Origin: Deltaproteobacteria bacterium
GTDB taxonomy: Bacteria > Myxococcota_A > Polyangia > Nannocystales > Nannocystaceae
Assembly: GCA_016709225.1 (NCBI GenBank)
Contig: JADJEE010000001.1
Coordinates: 620,001 to 684,000, forward strand
Length of the DNA stretch: 64,000 bases
Reading direction: 5' to 3'
Made by a program: the position numbers and the translations under genes. The notes beneath the pieces were generated by a model. The model was not told the origin of the DNA. It saw only the letters and a list, made by a program, of their open reading frames with translations, and made no database searches. The stretch's first letter is position 1, and each line of letters starts with the position of its first letter. Below are positions 42,489 to 55,073 of this stretch, one piece after another.

Positions 42489-43702
42489 AGCCCCGGCCGC
42501 GGGTCCACGGCGACCCGCGCGTGGTCGAGCTGGTGCCCGAGGCTCCACGCTCGCCGTTGGTGCACGGCCTGCAACCGCACTTCGCCCACCTCGCGGGCCT
42601 CAGCCACCGACGCCTGCTGGAGCGCGACCCCATCTACCGGCGCGCGCGACCAGAGATCGACCGCATGCTCGACGGCTTCGCGTGGGACCTGCGTCCGACC
42701 ACGCTCGCGAGCACCCAACGACCGATCCACGCGGTGGCGTGGAACATCGAGCGGGGCAAGCGATTCGACGCGCTGATGGCCGCGCTCGCCCAGCCCGCGC
42801 TGGCCCAGGCGGACCTGCTGTTGCTGACGGAGGTCGACCTCGGCATGGGCCGCTCGGGCAATCGCGACATCCCGCAGGCGATCGCCGACGCGACCGGGCT
42901 CGGCTACGTCTACGTCAACTTCCATCTCGTGCTCGCGCCAGGCGACGCCGGTGAGCAGGAGCCGCACTTCGAGAACCAGCTCGGCATGCACGGCGCAGCG
43001 ATCTTCACGCGCTGGCCGGTGCGGCGCGCGTGGGCGGTCGAGCTGCCGGAGTTCACCGACAAGTTCCACGCGCTCGAGAAGCGGCTCGGTAGCAAGCGCG
43101 CGCTGCTGTGCGAGCTGGTGCTCGACGACGGCCCGCTGCTGGTGGTGGTCGTGCACCTCGATCCGTTCGCGCCACCGGTGCACCGCGCCGCCCAGCTGCG
43201 CGGCGTGATGGATGCGGTCGCCGCCACCGGCATCCGCCGCGTGCTGGTGGGCGGCGACTTCAACACCAACACCTATCACCTCGGCAGCACCATCGGGCTC
43301 GGCATCGACGTGATCCACAAGCTCATGCGCTTCGGCTTCGCGGGCACCGTGCGCCAGTACATGACCCCCGAGCAGTACTTCGAGCGCGAGGTCTTCGAGG
43401 TGCTCGACGGCGCCGGCTTCGAGCGGGCCGGCTTCACCGATCCGGCCGCCGGCACCATCCACTACGATCTCAACGACCCCGAGCTGCGCGACAAGAGCCT
43501 GCAGTACATCCCGCCGCCGCTGTTTCGCTGGCTCGAGAAGCGTCTGGCGGCGTGGGACGGCTGCGTGCCCATGCGCGTCGACCACTTCGCCGGTCGTGGG
43601 CTGCGGCCGTGCGAGGCCAAGACCCTGCCGCGCGACCTGCCGAGCGGCCGCGTGTCGGATCATGCCGCGCTGTCGCTGTCGTTCGAGCTCGATCCACCCT
43701 GA
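42485..43702 (+). CDS. Endonuclease/exonuclease/phosphatase-family hydrolase
   Basis: 405 residues from GTG 42485, chosen for the 4-base overlap with the SDR stop. The EEP fold starts near residue 75: HAVAWNIERGKRF (Asn), LLLLTEVDLGMGR (metal-binding Glu), FTRWPVRRAW, VVVHLDPFAPP, LVGGDFNTNT (Asp, Asn) and the C-terminal SDHAALSLSF (Asp-His catalytic pair). All motifs are intact. The family includes nucleases, phosphoinositide phosphatases and sphingomyelinases; substrate unknown, and the SDR neighbour might hint at lipids. No signal peptide. Its last 43 bases overlap a gene on the other strand. Confidence 0.88.
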   Translation: MKPRPRVHGDPRVVELVPEAPRSPLVHGLQPHFAHLAGLSHRRLLERDPIYRRARPEIDRMLDGFAWDLRPTTLASTQRPIHAVAWNIERGKRFDALMAALAQPALAQADLLLLTEVDLGMGRSGNRDIPQAIADATGLGYVYVNFHLVLAPGDAGEQEPHFENQLGMHGAAIFTRWPVRRAWAVELPEFTDKFHALEKRLGSKRALLCELVLDDGPLLVVVVHLDPFAPPVHRAAQLRGVMDAVAATGIRRVLVGGDFNTNTYHLGSTIGLGIDVIHKLMRFGFAGTVRQYMTPEQYFEREVFEVLDGAGFERAGFTDPAAGTIHYDLNDPELRDKSLQYIPPPLFRWLEKRLAAWDGCVPMRVDHFAGRGLRPCEAKTLPRDLPSGRVSDHAALSLSFELDPP

Positions 43703-44652
43703 GCCGCGCGCCCGCGCGGCAGCACGCGCCCGAGGCCCGCGCACGCCAGCCACAGCAGCCGCGCGCGCCGGGTGTGCATCGGCACGTCGGCACACGCCGG
43801 CTGGCCCATCGCGTCGAGCCAGTGCTGGAACGGCCCCCGCTGCAGCGCGCCGCCGAGGTCGAACAGCGCCAGGTCCTCGATGCCGGCGGCGCGTGCGAGC
43901 GCGACGTCGCGACGCAACTCGGCGACGTCGCGCAGCACGGCCTCGTCGCCGAGCGCACCGCGGCCGACGGCCCCGAGTGCCGCCGATGCGCGGGCGCCGA
44001 AGCGTTGGTGCGCGCGCCGGGCCGCCGCGAACAACAGCGGCTCGGCGTCGTCGCGACGCAGCACACCGCGGGCGTAGCCCACCAGCAGGCTGCTGTAGAG
44101 CATCACGCTCACGCGCGCCAGCGGCAGTGCGTCGATGGGCGTGCGCAGCAGGGACTGCCAGCCGCCGCGGTCGACGCCGTCGGCGAGCACGAGCGGCACC
44201 GCGGCCGCCCAGCTGGTGACGCCGCGCGCGTTGGCGTCGTCGAGCGCGTCCCGCAGCGACGCGAGCCCGCGATGGTGCGCTTCGCCGCGGCCGCGCGCGG
44301 CGGCGCCAAAGCGACCGTCGAGCGCGCGCCGCATGCTCGCGATCGGCGGCTCGAGATCCACGCAGAGCTCGTCGGGCCGGAGTCCATGCGCGTCGCAGCG
44401 GTGCAGCAGCCCGCGGACGAAGCCCGCCCACTGCGGCGCGTTGGTGGTGTTGGCCCAGCGCCCGTGGCGGTCGTCGAGCATCGGCCACAGCGCGATCGCG
44501 ACGCCGTGCTCGCGTGCGGCCGCGATGGTCGGCAACGGATCGTCGCCGGGGAACACCGCCGCCACCAGCTGCATGTCGCGTTCTCCGAGCGCGGTCATCA
44601 CCTCGCGACTGCGCAGCCGGGCCGCCGGCACCTGCTCCGCGAACACCCGCAC
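43660..44652 (-). CDS. Hypothetical protein, TIM-barrel-like
   Basis: About 330 residues from GTG 44652; the frame opens further to a TTG at 44691, but that overlaps the ATG of the divergent gene. Strand-helix alternation with acidic strand ends (QLVAAVFPGDDP, GVAIALWPML, ELCVDLEPPI, VSVMLYSSLLVGYARGV, DLALFDLGG) resembles a TIM barrel such as glycoside hydrolases, but I cannot assign a family. Its stop lies inside the 3' end of the EEP hydrolase gene. The neighbouring divergent glycosyltransferase suggests sugar metabolism only by proximity. Confidence 0.62.
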   Translation of the reverse strand: MRVFAEQVPAARLRSREVMTALGERDMQLVAAVFPGDDPLPTIAAAREHGVAIALWPMLDDRHGRWANTTNAPQWAGFVRGLLHRCDAHGLRPDELCVDLEPPIASMRRALDGRFGAAARGRGEAHHRGLASLRDALDDANARGVTSWAAAVPLVLADGVDRGGWQSLLRTPIDALPLARVSVMLYSSLLVGYARGVLRRDDAEPLLFAAARRAHQRFGARASAALGAVGRGALGDEAVLRDVAELRRDVALARAAGIEDLALFDLGGALQRGPFQHWLDAMGQPACADVPMHTRRARLLWLACAGLGRVLPRGRAAQGGSSSNDSDSAA

Positions 44653-44690
44653 GCGCGGCCCCGCGGGCTTTACGTTATCCTGGTCGGGCA

Positions 44691-45767
44691 ATGCGCGTCC
44701 TGTACGGTGTCGTCGGTGAAGGCATGGGACACGCCACGCGCTCGCGCGTGGTGATCGAGCACCTCATCGGTGCCGGGCACGAGGTCGAGATCATGACCTC
44801 GGGGCGCGCCAAGGACTTTCTGGCAAAGCGCTTCGAGGGCGTCAACCGCATCCACGGCCTGCACTTCGTGACCGAGGAGAACCGGGTGCGGCTGGGCAAG
44901 ACGCTGTGGTCCAACGTGCTGTCGGGCAGCATGGGGCTGCCGCGCAACATCGAGGCCTACTTCGAGCTGTTGGCCGAGTTCCGCCCCGAGGTGGTGATCA
45001 GCGATTTCGAGTCGTGGACCTACCTCTACGCGAAGGTCCATCGGCTGCCGGTCTACAGCATCGACAACATGCAGATCATCAATCGTTGTCGGCACCCGCC
45101 CGAGATCCTCGAGGGCGAGCAGGCCAACTTCGAGATCGCCCGCGCGTTCGTGAAGGGCAAGCTGCCGTTTTGCGATCACTACCTCATCACGACCTTCTTC
45201 AAGCCCGAGATCCGCAAGCCCGACACCTCGCTGCACCCGCCGATTCTGCGGCCCGAGATCCTCGCGACCACCGCGACCGCCGGTGATCACTTGCTGGTGT
45301 ACCAGACCGCCGAGGGGCACGATGCGCTGGCGCGGGCGCTCGACGCCGTCGGCATCGAGTGTCGCGTGTACGGCATGCACCGCGGGCTGACCGAGGAGAA
45401 GGTCGAGGGCAACCTCCGCCACCGGGCGTTCTCCGAGGCCGGCTTCATCGCCGACCTCGCCAGCGCGCGCGCGGTCGTGGTCGGCGGCGGCTTCACCGTG
45501 ATCAGCGAGTCGGCCTACTTCCACAAGCCGATGCTGGTGGTGCCGCTGCAGGGCCAGTTCGAGCAGACCCTGAACGCGCGCTGGGTCGAGCATCTCGGCT
45601 ATGGTCGGGCTGCGCCGGTCATCGACGACGCCGCGACCGTGCGACGCTTCCTCGACGCGGTGCCGGCCTGCGAGGAGGCGCTGTCGAGCTACCAGCAGGA
45701 CGGCAACGTCGACCTGCTCGGTGCGCTCGACGAACTGCTCGATCGCGCCGCCGCGGGTGTCGACTGA
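44691..45767 (+). CDS. MJ1255/VC2487-like glycosyltransferase
   Basis: 358 residues, GT-B fold. N-terminal RVLYGVVGEGMGHATRSRVV is the signature of MJ1255/VC2487-type proteins, relatives of MurG; the acceptor domain has EVVISDFESWTYLYAK, and the donor domain has HLLVYQTAEGHDALARAL and VVVGGGFTVISESAYFHKPMLVVPL (nucleotide-sugar site). These proteins are predicted UDP-sugar glycosyltransferases of unknown acceptor. The TATCCT box at 44676-44681 lies 9 bases before the ATG and there is no Shine-Dalgarno, which would fit a leaderless mRNA. Confidence 0.87.
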   Translation: MRVLYGVVGEGMGHATRSRVVIEHLIGAGHEVEIMTSGRAKDFLAKRFEGVNRIHGLHFVTEENRVRLGKTLWSNVLSGSMGLPRNIEAYFELLAEFRPEVVISDFESWTYLYAKVHRLPVYSIDNMQIINRCRHPPEILEGEQANFEIARAFVKGKLPFCDHYLITTFFKPEIRKPDTSLHPPILRPEILATTATAGDHLLVYQTAEGHDALARALDAVGIECRVYGMHRGLTEEKVEGNLRHRAFSEAGFIADLASARAVVVGGGFTVISESAYFHKPMLVVPLQGQFEQTLNARWVEHLGYGRAAPVIDDAATVRRFLDAVPACEEALSSYQQDGNVDLLGALDELLDRAAAGVD

Positions 45768-45774
45768 CGTCGCG

Positions 45775-47019
45775 CTAGGGGGCCGATGGGTCGTCGGCCG
45801 CCGACGCCGACGGCAGCTCGACCCGCAGCAGCTCGTTGCAGCCGCCGCGCAGACGCAGCGCGAGGAACGAGCCCGCGTCGGGTGTGTTCGGGAGCACGCC
45901 GACCCAGTCGTCTTGCTCGCCGCCGACCCGCGACTCGACGCCGGTGTCGAGGTCGTAGACGACGCCGCGCGCACCGTCGAACGCGAACACCTGCGTCGCG
46001 CCGGGCAGGAACTCGACGCGGCGGTGGGGCACCCGCGCGATGCGCCGCACGGTCGCGAGCTCGAAGTCGACGACGTGGAGATCGCGGGGGCCTTGCGCGC
46101 GCGGGCCCACGGTCACCAGTAGCCGCGGTGCGTCGCGGGCGAACACCGGCGCGCCGACGATGTCCTGCGCGACCGGCTCGAGTCGACCGGCATCGCGGGG
46201 ACGACACAACAGCACGCTGCGATCCTCGCGGCGCGCCGTGCCGCACAGGATGCTCGCGTCGTGGGACAGCCGGGGATCGTGCAGCGCGTCGTCCTCGGGC
46301 GATAGCTCGACGCGCTGCGGCGCCGCGCCGCGCTGCATGCCCACCAGCGCTTGCAGCCGCGGCGAGCCCTCGGCTGGCGTTGCGTCGTCGAACTCGGCCA
46401 GCCATACCCGGCCGCGCGCAGGCTCGACCCGCAGCGGGCGCCCGCAGCTCTCGCCCAGCACCGACAACGTCGGGGTCCCGCGCAGGCCGTGCAGGGTCTC
46501 GAGCCGACAGCCCTGGCGCAGCAGCAACGTGTCGCCGTCGAGCCAGACCGCGTCGCGACCCTCCCAGGTGCCGAGTGTGCGCACCGGATCGAGCGCGACC
46601 AGGGAGACCTTCGCGTCGGTCGAGATCGCAGCGTGGGCGCCGTCGGGTGCGATCGCGATCGCGGACGCGTCGGCGCGGGTCGGCAGTCGATGACGTGTGC
46701 CGTCGGCGGCGGTCACCTGCGAGGCGCCGCGACAGTCGCCCTCGATGCGCAGGCCATCGGCGCGCACCGCTGCGACGCGCACCGCCTTGGTCACCGCGCG
46801 GGCCGACAGCGGCGCCGCCGCGGGGTGGAACAGGAACGCCGGGGCGCGATGCAACGGGGCCAGGCGCGGCGTTTCCGGCGGCGCAGTGGGCTCGGGCGCG
46901 CGCGGGCTCGCGTGCACCACGATCGGCGTGTCGTCGCGCAGCAGCACCGCCTGCGGCCCGCAGCTCGCGGCGCTCAGCACGAGTCCGATCGTGATCGCGC
47001 GCACCAACGCGGAGGGCAT
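45775..47019 (-). CDS. Predicted lipoprotein with WD40/TolB-like propeller
   Basis: 414 residues from ATG 47019, with TGAGGGC upstream. Signal peptide and lipobox (LVLSAASCG). A Pro-rich linker precedes repeated beta blades with phrases such as ASAIAIAPDGAHAAISTDAK, PRLSHDASILCGTAR and RVEFLPGATQVFAFDGARG, as in TolB/WD40-type periplasmic propellers. No enzyme motif. It converges on the glycosyltransferase gene with a 7-base gap. Function unknown; likely a protein-binding periplasmic or surface lipoprotein. Confidence 0.72.
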   Translation of the reverse strand: MPSALVRAITIGLVLSAASCGPQAVLLRDDTPIVVHASPRAPEPTAPPETPRLAPLHRAPAFLFHPAAAPLSARAVTKAVRVAAVRADGLRIEGDCRGASQVTAADGTRHRLPTRADASAIAIAPDGAHAAISTDAKVSLVALDPVRTLGTWEGRDAVWLDGDTLLLRQGCRLETLHGLRGTPTLSVLGESCGRPLRVEPARGRVWLAEFDDATPAEGSPRLQALVGMQRGAAPQRVELSPEDDALHDPRLSHDASILCGTARREDRSVLLCRPRDAGRLEPVAQDIVGAPVFARDAPRLLVTVGPRAQGPRDLHVVDFELATVRRIARVPHRRVEFLPGATQVFAFDGARGVVYDLDTGVESRVGGEQDDWVGVLPNTPDAGSFLALRLRGGCNELLRVELPSASAADDPSAP

Positions 47020-47120
47020 CTTGCCCTCAGGCCCGACAACCTGCTAGGCCGAAGGCAGCTCACCATCGCCGGAAAGACCGAACCCACCCGGCGACGCGTT
47101 GCCACGAACATCCGCGCACG

Positions 47121-48236
47121 ATGTCCACGCAAGGTCCACTGCACGAGCGCCCGTGGGCGCCCGCCGAGCTCGACGCACTCGAGGATCGCCTCGAGCACGA
47201 CGACGAGGCGTTGCCTTGGCCGAGCGAGCTGACGGCCGAGGCCCGCGATCGCGTGCGGGCGCGGGCCCAGGAGTACCGCGCGCTGCAGCAGTACACGCGC
47301 ATCGCCCTCGACGTCGCGCCGCCGGCGTCCGTGCTGGCGTCCGTGCTCGCGCAGGCCCGTGCGTCGTGCGAGCTCGCGCCCGCGGTGGCGGTCGTGGAGC
47401 CGCCGCGGCCGGGGCTGTGGGCACGGCTGCGGCGCGTGTGGTGGATCCCGAGCCTCGCGACCGCCGGCGCCGGTGCGCTCGCGGCCACGCTGGTGATCCG
47501 GCAGGGCGATCGTGAGCCGGTTGCCGTCGCGCAGGCACCGGTGGCACAGGGCGCGTCGAAGGCCGAGGCGCCGCGCGAGTCGGCCTTCGAGCTGCGGCGC
47601 GATCCGGCCATCGCACAGGCCGCGCCGCAGGCCGAGCCCGCGCCCGAGGCGGCCGCCCGCGGCGATGGGCTGGTCGCCACCGAGAAGGACGCCTTCGACG
47701 AGGGCGGTGCGCGGCGAACCGCCACCGACGTGCGCACCAAGGGCGAGGCACCCGAGCCCACGCCGGCACCCCGCGGCGCCAGTGCGACCCCGGTCGACGA
47801 CGCGAGCGCGGCCGAAGCGGACGTCCCGCTCGGCGGCGAGCAGGAGCGCAAGGCGAAGCGCGACGTGAAGCAGCCCAGCGCGCCGAAGTCGGCGCCCAAG
47901 CCCTCGAGCGGCGCTGCGCCACCGGCGAGCCCGGTCACGCCGCCGCGCGAGCTGCCCGGCGCCGCCGGAGGCGGTGGCGTCGATGCGATCGCGCCCGCCG
48001 AGCAGCTCGCCCGCGGCGACGAAGCCCGTCGACGCCGCGACTGCGGGGCTGCGCGCAGCGACTACCTCGCGGTGGTCGAGCGCGGCAACGCGAAGCAGCG
48101 CGCGCGGGCGCGGGCCGGCCTGGCGCTGTGTGCTGAGCGCAGCGGGTCGGAGAAGACCGCCGCCGAGCTGCTGTCGCAGGCGCGCAAGGACGATCCGGGG
48201 ATCGACGCGTGGGTCGACGCCGAGCGCAGTCGCTGA
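47121..48236 (+). CDS. Anti-sigma-factor-like single-pass membrane protein
   Basis: 371 residues from ATG 47121. Cytoplasmic N-terminal helical part of about 105 residues (ELDALEDRLEHDDEALPWP), one membrane helix (SLATAGAGALAATLVI, about 113-130), a long disordered Ala/Pro/Lys-rich region, and a C-terminal TPR-like pair of helices (QLARGDEARRRRDCGAARSD). This layout is like myxobacterial anti-sigma factors or their membrane partners, but no zinc motif (HxxxCxxC) and no sigma gene are nearby, so I keep the call loose. Divergent from the propeller lipoprotein, starts about 100 bases apart. Confidence 0.6.
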   Translation: MSTQGPLHERPWAPAELDALEDRLEHDDEALPWPSELTAEARDRVRARAQEYRALQQYTRIALDVAPPASVLASVLAQARASCELAPAVAVVEPPRPGLWARLRRVWWIPSLATAGAGALAATLVIRQGDREPVAVAQAPVAQGASKAEAPRESAFELRRDPAIAQAAPQAEPAPEAAARGDGLVATEKDAFDEGGARRTATDVRTKGEAPEPTPAPRGASATPVDDASAAEADVPLGGEQERKAKRDVKQPSAPKSAPKPSSGAAPPASPVTPPRELPGAAGGGGVDAIAPAEQLARGDEARRRRDCGAARSDYLAVVERGNAKQRARARAGLALCAERSGSEKTAAELLSQARKDDPGIDAWVDAERSR

Positions 48237-48327
48237 CGGTCGCTCGGGCCCGGGTCGGCGACGCAGTCCGCGATTCAAGCTCCCTGCCGCAGTGCCTCGG
48301 GCGCGCGCCGTCTCGGCGCCGCGACGC

Positions 48328-48471
48328 TCAGCAGTGCCAGGGGATCACGTCGAGCACGAAGAGGCCGGTGATGAAGAGCGCGAGCGCCAGCGAGATCGGC
48401 AGGAAGCCGGTCGAGCTGGGCTCGCCGTCGTCATCGGCGTGGCCGTGGTCGTGGTCGCAGTGATGGTGCAT
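48328..48471 (-). CDS. His-rich 47-residue membrane microprotein
   Basis: A short frame not otherwise obvious: the N-terminus MHHHCDHDHGHADDDGEP has six His, one Cys and five Asp in 18 residues. It is followed by one membrane helix of about 20 residues (LPISLALALFITGLFVL) and a short end DVIPWHC. Third codon positions are nearly all G or C and the composition is coherent, which argues for a real gene. The cluster suggests metal binding (Zn, Cu, Ni or Co). No clear Shine-Dalgarno is seen. It sits alone in 490 bases between convergent and divergent neighbours. Confidence 0.55.
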   Translation of the reverse strand: MHHHCDHDHGHADDDGEPSSTGFLPISLALALFITGLFVLDVIPWHC

Positions 48472-48726
48472 GTTCGGCGAGGCCGTTCGCCACGCTACGA
48501 CAGCGTCACGTGGCGGGCAAATCGGCGCCCAAGGGGCGACTCACGCGGGCCCATGGATGCGCGTTTCGGCCGTGTGGCAGGGGCGGGCGCGAACGGGCGA
48601 TCGCAGGAGATCTCGGGCGCTTGCGCGCGTTCTCGCGACGCGCGCCGCCTCGATTCCAGTTCGTGACGCCCCAATGGCCCATTGGATTTGACTCCCAGGG
48701 CGTGCTCGGGCGAGAACCCTTCCGCC

Positions 48727-49812
48727 ATGTCGCACGGTTCACCGACCGCTCCCCACCACGGCGTTGCCGCCACGGCGCGCCCGATGTCGCTACTGCGGCG
48801 TTGGACGCTCGACTTCCACAACCGCACGGTGCTGTTCCGCGCCGGCAACTGGATCTTCACCACCTACGCGTTCCTGGCCGCGGCCGCGTTCGCGACCGGC
48901 TTCGCCGGGTCGCTCTGGTACGACGCGATGGCCGGCCTCGACGTGCTGCTGATCGCGAAGCTCTACCTGTTCGTGGTGGTGCCCGCGGTGCTGGTGGGCC
49001 TGCGCCTGTTCAGCATCATGCTCGAGTGGCGCGAGCTGTTCCGTCGCCCGCTGCAGACCATCGTCAAGCCCGGCTACATGCTGCACGGCGGCATCTTCGG
49101 CGGCGTCATCGGCCTGTGGGCCGTGGCGGTGATCGCCGACGTGCCGGTGCTGCGTCTGCTCGACGCGCCCGCGCTGGCGCTGCCGCTCGGCGAGGCCATC
49201 GCGCGCCTGGGCTGCTACGTCTACGGCTGCTGCTGGGGGCGCCCGACCGACAGCCGCTTCGGCGTCCGCTACACCAGCCTCGACTCCAAGGTGGTCCGCT
49301 GCGCGCCCCACCTGCACAACGTGAAGATCCACCCCGCGCAGCTCTACGCGCTGTGCATCTACCTGGCGATGTTCGCCGTGATGTACGCGATCCTGCCGCT
49401 GATGCCGTTCGACGGCGCGCTCACGGCGATCTACTTCATCGGTCACTCGGCGATCCGCTACAGCCTCGAGTTCTTCCGCCAGGACGACCGCGGCAAGCTG
49501 TGGGGCAAGCTCACGCACACCAACCTGTACTCGCTGGCGATGGTGTTCGCCGGCATCGCGATCCTCGTGTGGGGCAGCCAGAACGCCACCCACGTCGACC
49601 TCGACATGAGCATCCGGCTGGTCCACATCGTGTCCAACGCGTCGATCATGCCGTGGATCGCGATGTACGGTCTGGTCTTCGGCTTCGCCTACGGCGTGGC
49701 CTACAAGAAGGTCGGCAGCTGGATCCAGTCGCCCTCGGGCGGCATGAAGCCCAACGTCGACGAGCTCAGCATGGGCGCCGTGCAGCGCATGGAAAACCTC
49801 GACAAGAAGTAG
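48727..49812 (+). CDS. Prolipoprotein diacylglyceryl transferase (Lgt)-family protein
   Basis: 361 residues from ATG 48727 (MSLLRRW at 48784 also possible). About seven membrane helices. Lgt features: MLHGGIFGGVIGLW with the essential His, PLGEAIARLGCYVYGCCWGR in place of the GRxGNFxNGE motif (Arg kept; the Asn and Glu are Cys here, as in the RxGCFxxGCCxG subgroup), IHPAQLYALCIYL, and AIRYSLEFFRQDDRG with Arg and Glu. It would transfer diacylglycerol to the lipobox Cys of prolipoproteins, which abound in this window, but the variant motif means it could be a second Lgt-like enzyme with another acceptor. The terminator at 49834 separates it from ppk. Confidence 0.78.
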   Translation: MSHGSPTAPHHGVAATARPMSLLRRWTLDFHNRTVLFRAGNWIFTTYAFLAAAAFATGFAGSLWYDAMAGLDVLLIAKLYLFVVVPAVLVGLRLFSIMLEWRELFRRPLQTIVKPGYMLHGGIFGGVIGLWAVAVIADVPVLRLLDAPALALPLGEAIARLGCYVYGCCWGRPTDSRFGVRYTSLDSKVVRCAPHLHNVKIHPAQLYALCIYLAMFAVMYAILPLMPFDGALTAIYFIGHSAIRYSLEFFRQDDRGKLWGKLTHTNLYSLAMVFAGIAILVWGSQNATHVDLDMSIRLVHIVSNASIMPWIAMYGLVFGFAYGVAYKKVGSWIQSPSGGMKPNVDELSMGAVQRMENLDKK

Positions 49813-49833
49813 GCGCGAGCCGCTCGCCGTACC

Positions 49834-49866
49834 AAGGGCGCCGCGGTCTCGACCGTCGGCGCCCTT
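49834..49866. terminator. Bidirectional terminator between the Lgt-like gene and ppk
   Basis: Perfect 9-bp arms AAGGGCGCC (49834-49842) / GGCGCCCTT (49858-49866), with an inner cGGTC-tc-GACCg stem. Lies midway between two converging genes, 21 bases after one stop and 19 from the other. Confidence 0.75.
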
Positions 49867-49885
49867 CGTCGTTCCGGGGTTCGAA

Positions 49886-52135
<2,250 letters not shown>

Positions 52136-52239
52136 GGGGCTTCGGACCCGAGCAGTGTCGCAGACTTTTGGCGGGCACGCGCACGAACGTGCTCGCCGAC
52201 ACCAGAACCGATGGCCGTGCTGGTACGTTGGAGGCGGTC

Positions 52240-53073
52240 GTGGAAGCTCTGCGTCGCGCCACTGCGTGGTCACGCGTCGGTCTCGTCGGTGCAACGCTGG
52301 CGACGCTGCCCGCGTGCGCTTGCGGAGCCGCGTCGCCACCGGAGTCCACGCCGACGCCGCCATCGTTGGCGCCGCCGGCCGCCGCCGCGATCCCGGTCGC
52401 CGCCGCGATCCCGGTCGCCGCCGCGACGTCGGATGCCGCCGCGCCGGCCCCGACCATCGCCCCCACGACGACGGTCGCCGAGGCCGACGCGCGCGAGCTC
52501 GAGGCGCCCGCGGGCGACGCTGGCGCAGCCGACGACCCCGGCTGTCCACTCGATACTGCGCATCTGCCCAGCGTCGACGGGGTCGATCCCGACGATCCGC
52601 GCCTGGACGCGAGCACCACGCTGGTGGTGTTCAAGGGTGCAAGGCGGCTGGGCTTGTATGCCGCCGGCACCCGCGTCGCCTGCTATCGCGTGGGCCTCGG
52701 TTTCTCGCCGACCGGACACAAGCAGGTGCAGGGCGATGGCCGCACCCCCGAGGGCTGGTACCGCACCTCCGACAAGCCATGGTCGAGCTTCGAGCACGCG
52801 ATCGCGATCCACTATCCGAACGAGGCCGACGCCGTCGCGGCCGCGCGGGACGGTCGGATCGGCGGCGCCACGCGGGATCGCATCGTCGCCGATGTGCGGG
52901 CCGGTCGCGTGCCGCCGCAGAACACCAGGCTCGGCGGCGCCGTGCTCATCCACGGCGGTGGTTCCTCGGTCGACTGGACCCTCGGATGCGTCGCGCTCGA
53001 CGACGTGGATCTCCTCGCGCTGCGCGAGGCCCTGCCCAAGCGCATGCGAACGAACCTCCTGGTCGTGCGATGA
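52240..53073 (+). CDS. L,D-transpeptidase (YkuD) lipoprotein
   Basis: 277 residues from GTG 52240, preceded by GGAGG at 52230-52234. Signal peptide and lipobox (LATLPACAC), a low-complexity Ala/Pro/Val head with a repeated AAIPVAA, then the YkuD domain: TLVVFKGARRLGLYAAG, GDGRTPEGWYRTSDKP, and the catalytic motif HGGGSSVDWTLGCVALDDVD with His and Cys. The last Arg of the usual GCxR is Val-Ala here. L,D-transpeptidases crosslink peptidoglycan 3-3 or attach lipoproteins. The enzyme would face the periplasm. A TTG start at 52168 is possible but has no ribosome-binding site. Confidence 0.88.
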   Translation: MEALRRATAWSRVGLVGATLATLPACACGAASPPESTPTPPSLAPPAAAAIPVAAAIPVAAATSDAAAPAPTIAPTTTVAEADARELEAPAGDAGAADDPGCPLDTAHLPSVDGVDPDDPRLDASTTLVVFKGARRLGLYAAGTRVACYRVGLGFSPTGHKQVQGDGRTPEGWYRTSDKPWSSFEHAIAIHYPNEADAVAAARDGRIGGATRDRIVADVRAGRVPPQNTRLGGAVLIHGGGSSVDWTLGCVALDDVDLLALREALPKRMRTNLLVVR

Positions 53074-53235
53074 CGTGACGTCATCGCCCTGGTGAGCGCG
53101 CCACCCCGCGTCGAGCGACCGCGGCCGTCGTGGGGGGCCTGCCCACATCTTCTTCGTCTCACCCCGCCGGCGCGGATGCAAAACGGGACAGCGGTCGCAG
53201 CGCTGCCCCGGACGACCGACGGGCATCGACCCCGC

Positions 53236-53241
53236 TATACT
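53236..53241 (+). promoter_or_regulatory. Candidate -10 box (TATACT) of the FHA-kinase gene
   Basis: TATACT ends 9 bases before the GTG start. There is no Shine-Dalgarno between them, so transcription beginning 6-7 bases after the box would give an almost leaderless mRNA. No -35 match. Two other genes (44691, 17979) show boxes at 9 and 8 bases. Confidence 0.4.
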
Positions 53242-53250
53242 GCACGCGCC

Positions 53251-54783
<1,533 letters not shown>

Positions 54784-54881
54784 TCGATCCGACGCGATCG
54801 ATTTCAGATCGGACCGCACGCTCGAGCGTCTCGTGCGAAGCCAAGTCCTCGCGTCTGCGCTCTACCCAGGATCCACACCCC

Positions 54882-55067
54882 ATGACGAAGTCCATTCTCA
54901 TCCTCCGCACGCTCGTCGCCCTCGGCTTCGCCGCCGCCCCGCTCGCCTGCGACAAGTCCGGCGACGCCAAGACCGAAGAGAAGAAGACGGACGGCAAGGA
55001 CGCCAAGAAGGCCGAGGAGAAGGCCGAGGAGAAGAAGGCCGAAGAGAAGAAGGAAGGCGGCTGGTGA
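54882..55067 (+). CDS. Small Lys/Glu-rich lipoprotein
   Basis: 61 residues. A signal peptide (ILILRTLVALGFAAAPLAC) ends in a lipobox Cys; the mature 38 residues are mainly Lys and Glu with Ala, Gly and Asp (EEKKTDGKDAKKAEEKAEEK). It should be a lipid-anchored, highly charged helix, like a miniature of Braun-type lipoproteins but without their heptads; role unknown. AGGA lies about 12 bases before the ATG. The diheme cytochrome gene follows after 6 bases, so the two probably form an operon. Confidence 0.75.
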   Translation: MTKSILILRTLVALGFAAAPLACDKSGDAKTEEKKTDGKDAKKAEEKAEEKKAEEKKEGGW

Positions 55068-55073
55068 GCTGCG

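Noticed and set aside
44653..44691. TTG start at 44691 for the TIM-barrel-like gene
   Set aside because: It would overlap the ATG of the divergent glycosyltransferase gene and leave no room for a promoter; a GTG at 44652 is more plausible though unproven.
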